Below are positions 56,501 to 63,941 of a stretch of DNA of 64,000 nt, one piece after another. The notes under the pieces were generated by a model. The model ran no database searches. It saw only the letters and a program-made list of their open reading frames with translations, and had not been told where the DNA came from. The DNA comes from Cellulophaga sp. F20128 (GTDB lineage Bacteria; Bacteroidota; Bacteroidia; Flavobacteriales; Flavobacteriaceae). Position numbers and translations under genes: made by a program. The stretch is taken from assembly GCF_023015805.1 (NCBI RefSeq), contig NZ_JALKBA010000014.1, positions 1 to 64,000 on the forward strand, read 5' to 3'. How positions within the stretch are numbered: the first letter of the stretch is position 1; every line of letters begins with the position of its first letter.

Positions 56501-57014
56501 TGAAAAGCAGGAAAATGGAAAAGGTGGGTTAGGAGAAAACACAATCAAAGGTGAGGGTGGGCAAGGTTCTGGACAAAGCGGTGGACCTTCGGAAGAAGAA
56601 TTAAAAGAAATTTATGAAATTTATAAACAGCAACAAACTATTAGGCAGGAGTTAGAAAAACAACTGCAGGATATGATTTCAAATTCCGATATTGATTTGG
56701 CGAAAAAGGTGTTGCAACAAATGGAAGATTTTGAAAATGAACTTTTGGAAAACGGTATTACGGAAAGAACCAGAAATAAAGTGAATACCATTCAACATCA
56801 ATTATTAAAACTTGAAGGGGCGGCTATGAAGCAAGGTGAAAAAAGTGAACGTAAATCTGATCCTAATTTAGAACGCTTTAAAAATCCTATAACAACCAAG
56901 CCTGAGGCTCTAGAGAATTATCGGAATGAAATTGAAATTTTAAATAGACAAGCCCTACCTTTGCACCAAATTTTTCAAAGTAAAGTGCAACGTTATTTTA
57001 AGGTATATGATTAA
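53550..57014 (+). CDS. DUF4175-family large membrane protein
   Basis: This is a large inner-membrane protein of about 1,154 residues from a GTG at 53550; the reading frame is open further up to a TTG at 53457, but no ATG occurs before residue 137 of the chosen frame. The N-terminus, DSLDHILRKLNAFSRKYYAKTLLKGVLL, is like DUF4175 proteins of Flavobacteriia. Transmembrane helices lie near 28-48, 55-75 and 150-167. A beta-rich periplasmic region (about 175-510) and long coiled coils (about 520-800) follow. A Gly/Lys/Glu low-complexity stretch (about 951-1014) and a final helical part complete it. It overlaps ybeY by eight bases. The function is unknown; the shape suggests an envelope-spanning structural role. 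Confidence 0.85.
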   Translation: MDSLDHILRKLNAFSRKYYAKTLLKGVLLFLSFSLLFFLVVLGLEYFLWLNSTGRLLLLLSFVLITLLLLYNFILTPLFYLFRLKKGISNKEASLLIGRHFPEVGDKLYNLLELAEDKTKSELLLASIAQRSENMDPIPFVKAINFKDTTKYLKYTLIPILLFVAIWLSGNSSNFFGSYARVVNFETAFEQPAPFLFHLSNSSLSLLKGESITLQITTSGEYVPQDVYIVINNQELLLEYVNGFYEYTFYAPDSTTSFYFTANEVQSQEYTLEVLSVPLLNGFEMELDYPNYTRKETELFKGTGNATIPEGTLVSWTINGENIDEISLVVKDSSVFFLNNSQGFQLSKQIFQDTEYQVSTSNENVQNYENLAYKFTVIRDADPTINVEQVLDSLNPNVSYYIGSASDDYTLNRIHLVCYPSDSIQNKQVVVLDVPKTNVAQFYYTFPSGLSIVAGKVYNFYFEAIDNDTFHGGKGAKSQVFSTSILDDNQLKNKELEQQHELLGNFDKSVDKLKLQKEKLTEINTKQKEKNNLSYNDQNEIKDFLRKQQNQEQLMEKFSQELKENLKKKEGDDKQNLLLQERLERQELKAKKNQELLEELNKIADKINKDELGKRLEELAKSQKNSERNLEQLLELTKKYYVTEKLGQLANELEKLARAQEKLSEVKLNSDYVKEEQKKLNLEFQDFGDALKELQKDNDKLQKPLDIKVDKSKQESITRDQKDALEELNSNPAEKKSSDSESNDNEKPNSANKKQKSAADKMEQLSQQLQRDSASCSSGESISEDANMLRQILDNLITFSFKQENLYEEVDLGQTDLSQFAGSIKKQKELRGLFEHVDDSLFALSLRQIKLAEFVNEQITEVYYNIDKSLENIAENRMYQGISNQKYVLNASNSLADFLAGMLDNLNEDMKSGKGKGQGEGFQLPDIIQSQSELQKKMGKDGEQPAVESGKNPGEGKEGKEGKSGKEGESGKEGESGKGGNGQGEKQENGKGGLGENTIKGEGGQGSGQSGGPSEEELKEIYEIYKQQQTIRQELEKQLQDMISNSDIDLAKKVLQQMEDFENELLENGITERTRNKVNTIQHQLLKLEGAAMKQGEKSERKSDPNLERFKNPITTKPEALENYRNEIEILNRQALPLHQIFQSKVQRYFKVYD
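56400..56590 (+). repeat. Short tandem codon repeats, Gly/Lys/Glu-rich tract
   Basis: Within the DUF4175 gene, GGCAAGGAA-type 9-mers are followed by two copies of an 18-bp unit, GAAGGTGAGTCTGGAAAA and a variant. They encode GKEGKEGKSGKEGESGKEG and further glycine-rich sequence. The tract is a likely site of replication slippage in multiples of three. Confidence 0.8.
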
Positions 57015-57426
57015 CTTTCATTACGAATCAGAGTTCAGGTTAACGAAAGAAACCAAGTTTTCCGATTGGATTAATAGGATTATTATATCTGAAGGTTTTG
57101 TAACTGGAGATATCAATTATATTTTTTGTAATGATGAGTACTTGCTTGGAATCAATCAGAAATATTTAAACCACGATACCTATACTGATATTATTACTTT
57201 TGATTATAGAATGGGTAAATTGTTGAATTCAGATATTTATATTTCTGAAGAAAGGGTTTCCGATAATGCGGTTGAATTTAAAGTGGATTTTAGTGAGGAA
57301 TTGTTGCGGGTTATGGCACATGGTATATTGCATTTGTGTGATTATAAAGACAAATCGGTTAATGACAGTGTTTTAATGCGGGAAAAAGAAGAAGAAAAAA
57401 TTAAATTGTTCCACGTGGAACATTAA
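57007..57426 (+). CDS. ybeY: Endoribonuclease YbeY (rRNA maturation)
   Basis: This is a single-domain zinc endoribonuclease for 16S rRNA 3'-end processing and ribosome quality control; 139 residues. Key segments are INYIFCNDEYLLGINQKYLNHDTYTDIITF and the metal motif AHGILHLCDYKDKS. In the standard H-x3-H-x5-H motif the third His is replaced by Asp (HGILHLCDYKD), a change I recall in Bacteroidota YbeY. The start lies inside the DUF4175 gene (eight-base overlap). The last codons (LFHVEH) are written by the parS-like palindrome. The stop is four bases before mnmG. Confidence 0.94.
   Translation: MINFHYESEFRLTKETKFSDWINRIIISEGFVTGDINYIFCNDEYLLGINQKYLNHDTYTDIITFDYRMGKLLNSDIYISEERVSDNAVEFKVDFSEELLRVMAHGILHLCDYKDKSVNDSVLMREKEEEKIKLFHVEH
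57407..57422. other. parS-like ParB-binding palindrome, site 1
   Basis: TGTTCCACGTGGAACA is a perfect 16-bp palindrome that differs from the classical parS, TGTTTCACGTGAAACA, only at a symmetrical pair of bases. It overlaps the last codons of ybeY and lies eight bases before the mnmG ATG. ParB would load here for chromosome segregation if the site is real. Confidence 0.7.
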
Positions 57427-57430
57427 AGTT

Positions 57431-59299
57431 ATGTTTGATAAAGAATACGATGTTATTGTTGTAGGTGCCGGTCATGCTGGTGCCGAAGCTGCTGCTGCTG
57501 CTGCGAATTTAGGTTCCAAAACTTTGTTAGTTACAATGAACTTACAAACCATTGGCCAGATGTCGTGCAACCCAGCCATGGGGGGTATCGCAAAAGGACA
57601 AATTGTTCGGGAGATAGATGCTCTTGGTGGCTATAGTGGAATTATTTCTGATAAATCTGCCATTCAATTTAAGATGCTTAATAAATCCAAGGGACCTGCA
57701 ATGTGGAGTCCTCGGACCCAAAATGACCGCATGCGTTTTGCGGAGGAATGGCGTTTGGCTTTGGAGCGAACTCCAAATGTTGACTTTTATCAGGAAATGG
57801 TTTCAGGTTTAATTGTTGAGGATGGCAAGGTTTGTGGAGTAACTACTTCCTTGGGAATAGGTATTAGATCTAAGTCGGTTGTCCTTACTAATGGCACCTT
57901 TTTAAATGGATTAATTCATATTGGAGATCGGCAATTGGGTGGAGGAAGAGCAGGAGAAAAAGCGGCAACGGGGATTACAGAACAATTGCTTAGTTATGGT
58001 TTTGAAAGTGGAAGGATGAAAACTGGAACTCCGCCTAGAGTTGATGGACGTTCTTTGGATTATTCTAAAATGCTGGTGCAACCGGGAGACGCTATTCCAG
58101 AAAAATTTTCTTATTCCAATACAAAGGCACTGAATCATCAAAGAGATTGTCACATGACACATACAAGTGCCTTGGTGCATGATTTGTTGCGTGAAGGATT
58201 TGATAGGTCTCCTATGTTTAATGGCCGTATAAAAAGTATAGGCCCTAGGTACTGTCCTTCTATTGAGGACAAAATAAATAGGTTTGCGGATAAGGATAAA
58301 CATCAGTTGTTTGTGGAGCCTGAAGGATGGGATACTGTAGAGGTTTATGTTAACGGTTTTTCAACTTCATTACCAGAAGATGTTCAATTTAAGGCGCTGC
58401 GTTCTGTAGTAGGTTTTGAAAATGTTAAGTTTTTTAGACCAGGTTACGCTATTGAATATGATTATTTTCCACCGACACAATTGAAACATACTTTAGAAAC
58501 GAAGCTAATTGAGAATTTATATTTTGCGGGTCAGATTAATGGTACTACAGGATATGAGGAAGCGGCAAGCCAAGGGTTAATGGCGGGGATCAATGCCCAT
58601 TTAAAAGTAAAGGAAGAAAATCCATTAATCCTACAAAGGGACGAAGCGTATATTGGTGTTTTAATTGATGATCTAATTACGAAAGGTACGGAGGAGCCTT
58701 ATAGAATGTTTACTTCTAGGGCAGAATATAGAACCTTATTGCGTCAAGATAATGCTGATATGAGGCTTACACCTAAAGGGCATAAAATTGGGTTGGCATC
58801 TGATGATCGATTAAGGCGCATGGAAGAAAAGGAACGAAAGTCAGAATCTTTTGTAAATTTCTTTAGGGAGACAAGTGTACTTCCTGAAGATATAAATCCA
58901 ATTTTAGAATCAGTAGATTCTGCTTTGGTAAAACAATCTGATAAAATGTTTAAGGCTTTTTCAAGACCGCAAGTTACTATGGATCACATGAAAACTTTGG
59001 CGGTTGTTTCTGACTTTATTGCTAAGGAAGAATTGGATAGGGAGGTCTTGGAACAAACAGAAATTCAGATTAAATATTCTGGCTATATTGCCAAGGAAAA
59101 AAATAATGCAGATAAACTACAGCGTTTAGAAAACATAAAAATTCCAGACAATTTTGATTATCGAAAATTAAAATCCCTTTCTTATGAAGCGCGGGAAAAA
59201 CTGGAAGCAATACGCCCAGTAACGATTTCTCAGGCATCAAGAATTAGCGGAGTGTCTCCAAGTGATATTAGTGTTCTTTTGGTTTTTATGGGACGCTAA
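57431..59299 (+). CDS. mnmG: tRNA uridine-5-carboxymethylaminomethyl synthase MnmG (GidA)
   Basis: This FAD-dependent enzyme modifies the wobble uridine (U34) of several tRNAs together with MnmE; 622 residues, normal length. The FAD-binding motif is VIVVGAGHAGAEAAAAAANLG. Family signatures are SCNPAMGGIAKGQIVREIDALGG, GRMKTGTPPRVDGRS with the catalytic-Cys region nearby, GQINGTTGYEEAASQGLMAGIN, and PYRMFTSRAEYR. The C-terminal helical domain ends ISGVSPSDISVLLVFMGR. Two identical parS-like sites flank it. The gene is origin-proximal in many bacteria. Confidence 0.97.
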   Translation: MFDKEYDVIVVGAGHAGAEAAAAAANLGSKTLLVTMNLQTIGQMSCNPAMGGIAKGQIVREIDALGGYSGIISDKSAIQFKMLNKSKGPAMWSPRTQNDRMRFAEEWRLALERTPNVDFYQEMVSGLIVEDGKVCGVTTSLGIGIRSKSVVLTNGTFLNGLIHIGDRQLGGGRAGEKAATGITEQLLSYGFESGRMKTGTPPRVDGRSLDYSKMLVQPGDAIPEKFSYSNTKALNHQRDCHMTHTSALVHDLLREGFDRSPMFNGRIKSIGPRYCPSIEDKINRFADKDKHQLFVEPEGWDTVEVYVNGFSTSLPEDVQFKALRSVVGFENVKFFRPGYAIEYDYFPPTQLKHTLETKLIENLYFAGQINGTTGYEEAASQGLMAGINAHLKVKEENPLILQRDEAYIGVLIDDLITKGTEEPYRMFTSRAEYRTLLRQDNADMRLTPKGHKIGLASDDRLRRMEEKERKSESFVNFFRETSVLPEDINPILESVDSALVKQSDKMFKAFSRPQVTMDHMKTLAVVSDFIAKEELDREVLEQTEIQIKYSGYIAKEKNNADKLQRLENIKIPDNFDYRKLKSLSYEAREKLEAIRPVTISQASRISGVSPSDISVLLVFMGR

Positions 59300-59315
59300 G
59301 GGTTGTAATTTAACA

Positions 59316-59357
59316 ACAAGAGGTCAATTGTTCCACGTGGAACAATTGACCTCTTGT
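59316..59357. other. 42-bp perfect palindrome with parS-like core, site 2
   Basis: The second TGTTCCACGTGGAACA (59329-59344) sits at the centre of a perfect palindrome with 21-base arms, from ACAAGAGGTC at 59316 to GACCTCTTGT at 59357. It begins 17 bases after the mnmG stop. No T tract follows, so it is not a standard terminator, though a transcript could fold on itself here. Confidence 0.75.
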
Positions 59358-59484
59358 GAATTTTAAAACTATCGAAGGATTGGTTTTTATTGCTACTGCA
59401 GCCGATAGGTTTCTATGAATTGCCTTTGGTTTTGGTTGATTTTCGGCTTAATTTTTGATGACATTATTGAAAATACAATAAAAT

Positions 59485-59991
59485 ATGAAATACGTACTGT
59501 TGTTTTTTTGTTTGATTATTACAGGATCTTGTATTCCTGTAAAGTCGGCCCCAAGAATAGGAAACTACAAAATCGTAAAGGGAAAACAGTTTGAAAAGGG
59601 ATTGCCCGAACGCAATATTTTTGTTTTTGAAGACAAACAAGATGTGAATGCATTTTATCAGTTTATAGATGAAAAGTTTCAACTCGGAAATAAGCAAGTA
59701 ATGGACGACGTTCCTTTTACTGTAAATAAACATCAATATTTTTTTTCATTTTATGAGGTAGATAAAAAGAGTACAACTATAGATTTGTTTCCTTTTTTAG
59801 TAAGTAGGCTAACAAAAAGCGGGGAGGAAGATAGTCCTGAAATTCGTCAAGAGGATTTTTATTATATTGCCATAGAAGTATACAGCGATCTAGAAAACGA
59901 TTGTTTGGATATGGCAGCACTTTCCAGAACGCCGGTTTTAAATTATCTTCGCCAACTTAAAGATGAATATCAGAATTTACAAGAGCACTAA
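59485..59991 (+). CDS. Hypothetical lipoprotein upstream of a methyltransferase
   Basis: This is a 168-residue lipoprotein with the lipobox ITGSC (Cys16). No family is recognised. The mature part is mixed alpha/beta and has features such as GKQFEKGLPERNIFVFEDKQD, VPFTVNKHQYFFSFYEVDKK and a C-terminal DCLDMAALSRTPVLNYLRQLKDEY. It is three bases upstream of the methyltransferase gene and surely co-transcribed with it, although one product is in the envelope and the other in the cytoplasm. Confidence 0.8.
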   Translation: MKYVLLFFCLIITGSCIPVKSAPRIGNYKIVKGKQFEKGLPERNIFVFEDKQDVNAFYQFIDEKFQLGNKQVMDDVPFTVNKHQYFFSFYEVDKKSTTIDLFPFLVSRLTKSGEEDSPEIRQEDFYYIAIEVYSDLENDCLDMAALSRTPVLNYLRQLKDEYQNLQEH

Positions 59992-59994
59992 TTA

Positions 59995-60822
59995 ATGAAA
60001 GAGTTTTTAAAGACTAAGGATTATTCGGTTTCAAAAGAAGAATTTACATTACGATACAATACGGAATTGGATCTTTTGGTAACGGAGCCACAACCTAAAG
60101 ATTTGGCTAGGTATTACGAAAGTGAGGATTATATATCACACACTGATGCAAAAAAAACGATTGTAGATCAATTGTACCAAACTGTAAAAAACTACAGCTT
60201 GCAAAAGAAAGTGAAATTAATAACACAGCTGGTTTCAGGGAATAAATCGCTCTTGGATGTGGGAGCAGGAACTGGTGATTTTTTAATGGCTGCGAAACAA
60301 AAGAATTGGAAAATTGAAGGAGTAGAGCCAAATGCTAAAGCAAGAAAAAAAGCCTTAGCTAAAGGAGTAGCTTTAAAGGAGTCTTTAGAGAACTTGCCAA
60401 ATAATAAATATGGGGTTATAACCTTATGGCATGTTTTAGAACATTTACCAAATTTAGAAGAACACATACAATTATTAAAATCGAAACTAGAAACTGAAGG
60501 TACCTTGATTATTGCGGTACCTAATTTTAAATCCTATGATGCTGTTTATTACAAACAATTTTGGGCGGCATTTGATGTGCCTAGACATTTGTGGCATTTT
60601 TCTAGAACTGGGATGGCTAGAATTTTTGCGAAACACCAAATGACGGTTGTTAAAACGAAACCCATGCTTTTTGATGCCTTCTATGTATCCCTATTGTCAG
60701 AAAAATATAAGACAGGTCAGCAAAACTTAATAGCTGCTTTTTACCGAGGACTGTGGTCCAATCTTTCAGCTTTGCGATCAAAGGAGTATTCGTCCATCAT
60801 ATACATCATAAAAAAGGATTAA
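59995..60822 (+). CDS. Class I SAM-dependent methyltransferase
   Basis: This is a Methyltransf_23-type methyltransferase, 275 residues. Motif I is SLLDVGAGTGDFLMAAKQ (about 82-99), the acidic strand-2 end is GVEPNAKARKKA, and the post-motif region reads YGVITLWHVLEHLPNLEEHI, typical of UbiE/Methyltransf_23 enzymes. NFKSYDAVYYKQFWAAFDVPRHLWHF is a family signature seen in Bacteroidota. The substrate is not known; similar proteins act on glycan or lipid precursors. It is translated directly after the lipoprotein gene. Confidence 0.9.
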   Translation: MKEFLKTKDYSVSKEEFTLRYNTELDLLVTEPQPKDLARYYESEDYISHTDAKKTIVDQLYQTVKNYSLQKKVKLITQLVSGNKSLLDVGAGTGDFLMAAKQKNWKIEGVEPNAKARKKALAKGVALKESLENLPNNKYGVITLWHVLEHLPNLEEHIQLLKSKLETEGTLIIAVPNFKSYDAVYYKQFWAAFDVPRHLWHFSRTGMARIFAKHQMTVVKTKPMLFDAFYVSLLSEKYKTGQQNLIAAFYRGLWSNLSALRSKEYSSIIYIIKKD

Positions 60823-61182
60823 AATCAATTTTAAAGCGATTTCTGAACCCTTTACCTCCTTAGACGTCCAATTAGTGTGTTGTTCGTTTTTCAAGGCTTA
60901 AAAAGGTGTTTACGGCGGTTATTTACAATAGATAAAACCTATAGGAATTTGGATGTATAATAGATTTTGGTTATTACTTAATAAAACTATTTATTTGATC
61001 TTCGAACTGCTTTATTATTTTAAAAAGGGATAAAATTATAATCCTGCTTGTACTTTATTTCACAACCCTTATAAAAATCTAACAAATGAATCTGTTGCGC
61101 ATTCAAAAAGCTTTTCTATTTTTGCGCAACTTTAAATTTAAACTTTCCGTCGGTTCGGAAGTTTTATATCAAATACTTAGAA
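60823..61182. other. 360-bp intergenic region before the Skp-like gene
   Basis: The region has no coding frame of note. It holds the promoter of the Skp-like gene at 61095-61124 and, just after it, an imperfect hairpin in the leader (AAACTTTCCG with CGGAAGTTT, about 61139-61164). The upstream 270 bases are AT-rich and show nothing that I can name. Confidence 0.5.
61095..61124 (+). promoter_or_regulatory. Promoter of the Skp-like gene, with repeated TTGCGCA
   Basis: TTG at 61095-61097 and TATTTTTG at 61117-61124 match the Bacteroidota consensus with 19-bp spacing. The word TTGCGCA overlaps both elements (61095-61101 and 61122-61128), so a protein bound there would block the polymerase. The mRNA leader would be about 50 nt. 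Confidence 0.6.
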
Positions 61183-61689
61183 ATGAAAAAAATAATTTTA
61201 GCACTAGCATGTATTGGTTTAGTGGGTTGCCAACAAGGCAAAATGGGTTACGTAGATAACGTAAAGTTGATGAATGAGTATCAAGAGAAAATTGACTTAG
61301 AAGCTCAATTCAATTCAAAAGTGGAAGCTTTTGGAAAAAAAAGAGATAGTATTCAACAAGCTTTTCAGGTTAAAGCTCAGGCTTTTCAAACTAAAGCTCA
61401 AAAAATGGCGCAAAGTAAGGCCCAAGAAGAATATGCTCAATTGCAACAAGAGAGTCAGAGTATTGGTCAGCTATTGCAACAAGAGGAACAACAATTGCAA
61501 ATTGCTAGTCAAACTCAAATGGATGAGTTAGTGAACAAAGTAAAAGAAGAAATTAAAGCCTTTGGGGAAGCTAATAGTTTTAACTATATCCTTGGTGGTG
61601 GTGAAGGCGGTAGTGTCTTGTATGGTACTGATGCGGATAATTTAACGGATGAAATTATCAAAATTTTAAACGACAGTTATAAGAAATAA
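61183..61689 (+). CDS. OmpH/Skp-like chaperone lipoprotein
   Basis: This is a 168-residue OmpH (Skp)-family protein, a chaperone type that holds unfolded outer-membrane proteins. The start is lipoprotein-like (LALACIGLVGC, Cys16), whereas classical Skp is soluble. The signature GYVDNVKLMNEYQEKIDLEAQF opens the domain, a long Gln-rich coiled coil follows (about 45-115), and the closing strand is FNYILGGGEGGSVLYGTDADNLTDEIIKILN. It ends in a strong terminator shared with the convergent kinase. Confidence 0.9.
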   Translation: MKKIILALACIGLVGCQQGKMGYVDNVKLMNEYQEKIDLEAQFNSKVEAFGKKRDSIQQAFQVKAQAFQTKAQKMAQSKAQEEYAQLQQESQSIGQLLQQEEQQLQIASQTQMDELVNKVKEEIKAFGEANSFNYILGGGEGGSVLYGTDADNLTDEIIKILNDSYKK

Positions 61690-61710
61690 CTGCTTACAAT
61701 TACTTTTCAT

Positions 61711-61745
61711 AAAAAAAGCCTCAGCATATTGCTGAGGCTTTTTTT
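61711..61745. terminator. Bidirectional terminator between Skp-like gene and kinase
   Basis: AAAAAAAGCCTCAGCA pairs with TGCTGAGGCTTTTTTT around a TAT loop. With A and T tracts on both sides it can end transcription from either strand. Confidence 0.95.
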
Positions 61746-61758
61746 ATGAAATTGTATT

Positions 61759-63132
61759 TTATAATTGTGTCCGTATTGAAAATGTAAAGGTAGTTCCCAT
61801 TTTATTATTTTTTTTCAGGCTGATAGTTCCTCCTAGCATTTCGGTATACGCCTTTGCTATAGCCAAACCTATACCAGAGCCGTGTAAGGCCTTTCTATGA
61901 TCGGTATCAACTTGGTAAAATGCTTCGAAAATAGCTTCATATTGATCTTTAGGGATGCCCATACCGCTATCTTCTATTTGAAACTCAATGGTGTTTTTAT
62001 TTGTAGCGTAACACTTTAAATCAACTCCTCCCTTTTGGGTATATTTAATGGCATTTTTCAAGAGATGCTTTAAAACCTCTGTTAGTTTTCCTTTATCAGA
62101 ATGAATCATAGCTTCATGTCTTGTAACGAGATTGTTTTTAGTAAAAGAAATCTGCTTTTGCGCCGCTTTAGGCAGTAAGCTAGAGTATGCTTCATCAATA
62201 ACCTCATTTACATTAAAAGCAGTGGTGGTCATTGCTGCTAAACCTGTTTCAACCTTTGAGATATTTACAATATCTGCTATGATTTCTAATAATGTTGTAC
62301 CATTCTCTTCCACGAGAGCTACATATTCCTGGTATTCAACATCATCTGTATTGTATTCTTTTAAAAAATCCGTACACCCCAAAATCCCATACATGGGAGT
62401 ACCTATTTCATGACTAACATTAGCTAAAAAGGCAGATTTTAAACGATCAGACTTTTCAGCACTTTTCATTGCAGTAACGGCATTGTTGTGTTTTGCCAAG
62501 AGCTCTTGCTGCAATTTGTTTTCCTTTAATAAGGCATTGTGTAACTGATTGATTAGAAAAGAAACTGAAAACACAATCAGGAGGTTAAAAAGAATATTAT
62601 TGATAATGATGATCATCAATACTTGAGGTTCAAACTGCTCATAAATAGGCAAGTGAAATAAGTTGTAGTTAAAACTTAAAAGCAGAATAACATAAAAAAC
62701 GGCAGCTAATAGAACGGCTTTTAAACCTGCACTTCTACCATTATACAGCGTAATCATAATGGTAATCATATAAATTAAAACACTTCCATTTCCGCGAAAT
62801 CCTAAGAAAACTAGCAAACCAAAGGCCAATAAAATAAAATTAAGCGAGAAAATGAATTTCTTTATCTTATAATTGAGAGGTCTATAAAATATAGTAAATA
62901 ACAAGATCACCAATGCTGTTGTATTTATGTAAAATACATTATTTTCATTTCTAGAAAGGGCGGTATAAGTACTAGGAATGTAAGAGATCGCTCCCAGTAT
63001 AAGGGTTAGTAATTGTATGGAAATAAACAATTTATCTCTGAAATAGGGCAATCCTTCTTCTCTATTTCTCTTATTAAACCCGCTATAATTTGCATACCAA
63101 ACTATATACGATTTCCACCATTTTTGAATCAT
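61759..63132 (-). CDS. Membrane histidine kinase with altered H box
   Basis: This is a sensor kinase of 457 residues from the ATG at 63132; the frame extends to a TTG at 63213. Six or so hydrophobic segments occupy residues 30-185, a coiled coil follows, and then the HisKA dimerisation helix with H241. The H box reads SHEIGTPMYGILG where almost all kinases have SHEIRTPMNGI. The ATPase domain is intact: LLKNAIKYTQKG (N), IEDSGMGIPKDQ (G1) and GSGIGLAIAKAY (G2). There is no receiver domain and no adjacent regulator, so it is an orphan. The sensed signal is unknown. Confidence 0.9.
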   Translation of the reverse strand: MIQKWWKSYIVWYANYSGFNKRNREEGLPYFRDKLFISIQLLTLILGAISYIPSTYTALSRNENNVFYINTTALVILLFTIFYRPLNYKIKKFIFSLNFILLAFGLLVFLGFRGNGSVLIYMITIMITLYNGRSAGLKAVLLAAVFYVILLLSFNYNLFHLPIYEQFEPQVLMIIIINNILFNLLIVFSVSFLINQLHNALLKENKLQQELLAKHNNAVTAMKSAEKSDRLKSAFLANVSHEIGTPMYGILGCTDFLKEYNTDDVEYQEYVALVEENGTTLLEIIADIVNISKVETGLAAMTTTAFNVNEVIDEAYSSLLPKAAQKQISFTKNNLVTRHEAMIHSDKGKLTEVLKHLLKNAIKYTQKGGVDLKCYATNKNTIEFQIEDSGMGIPKDQYEAIFEAFYQVDTDHRKALHGSGIGLAIAKAYTEMLGGTISLKKNNKMGTTFTFSIRTQL

Positions 63133-63213
63133 TTTAAGAATATAAACACACCAACCATTTAAAGTGTATACTGGTGTTTTAGGGTTATAGATACATTGTA
63201 ATAAAGGTAGCAA

Positions 63214-63587
63214 TAATAAGACTATTCTATTTTAGTCCCTATTTTTTTTTGAAAAAACCCATTTGTTAGTAAAGGGATTTAAAACATTGGGCTTAGTATC
63301 TAAAGTGTCGCAAACATTTACTACAGTGGTTTTAAGGCAACTGCAATTCCTAATCCTTTGTTTGTCTCAGAAATAATATTGTATTTCAAATTAATTACCT
63401 ATTTGCATTGATTTCTCTTAATTTAAATTGTCCGGGTTATAAGGAGGAAGTCAACACTTATTCTGTTCGGTATTAAATCTCTTTTTAATGTGAAGTCCAA
63501 AAATAATATAAAACTGTCCCCAATTACTTTTTTGTATCGTTATAGAAGTATAATTCAATTAATTAGTAATTTTAAAACAAAAACAAG
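63214..63587. other. 374-bp intergenic region between divergent genes
   Basis: This must hold the promoters of the orphan kinase and the YCII gene. A near-consensus TACCTTTA lies on the minus strand around 63205, before the kinase. I see no RNA gene, repeat or terminator. Confidence 0.4.
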
Positions 63588-63938
63588 ATGAAAGATTTTA
63601 TGTTAATTTTTATTGGGACAGAATACGCTGATTTGGGACTTTCACCAGAGCAAGAACAAGAACGTATGGGTAAATGGTTCGTCTGGAATGCTAAGATGGA
63701 AGAACAAGGTATAGTAAAACATGGTGAAGCATTACACCCAGAAGTTAGGCGAATTACAGGGCCTAATAGGACGGTTACAGACAGAACAGCTACAGAATTG
63801 AAAGAAGTAGTGGGGGGGTATTATATGATAAAAGCCAAAGACCTTGATGCTGCCTGTGTTATAGCTCAAGATTTCCCAGATTATGATTTAGGTAGCACTG
63901 TAGAGGTGCGTGAAGTTTTGGTTTTTGAAAACAATTAA
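63588..63938 (+). CDS. YCII-related (YciI/DGPF) domain protein
   Basis: This is a small cytoplasmic protein of the YCII/DGPF superfamily, 116 residues. It opens with MKDFMLIFIGTEYADLGLSP and has EQGIVKHGEALHPEVRRIT, GGYYMIKAKDLDAACVIAQ and a closing VEVREVL strand, the ferredoxin-like layout of the family. Such genes often precede an ECF sigma factor of the SigJ/DUF6596 type, and the next gene looks like one. The family's function is unclear. Confidence 0.9.
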   Translation: MKDFMLIFIGTEYADLGLSPEQEQERMGKWFVWNAKMEEQGIVKHGEALHPEVRRITGPNRTVTDRTATELKEVVGGYYMIKAKDLDAACVIAQDFPDYDLGSTVEVREVLVFENN

Positions 63939-63941
63939 TTC

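Noticed and set aside
57007-57426. ybeY as a broken gene because the third His of the metal motif is missing
   Set aside because: The rest of the motif is intact, the length is normal, and Asp at this place is, to my knowledge, usual in Bacteroidota.
59316-59357. The long palindrome as a simple mnmG terminator
   Set aside because: There is no loop sequence and no T tract after it, while other terminators in the window have both.
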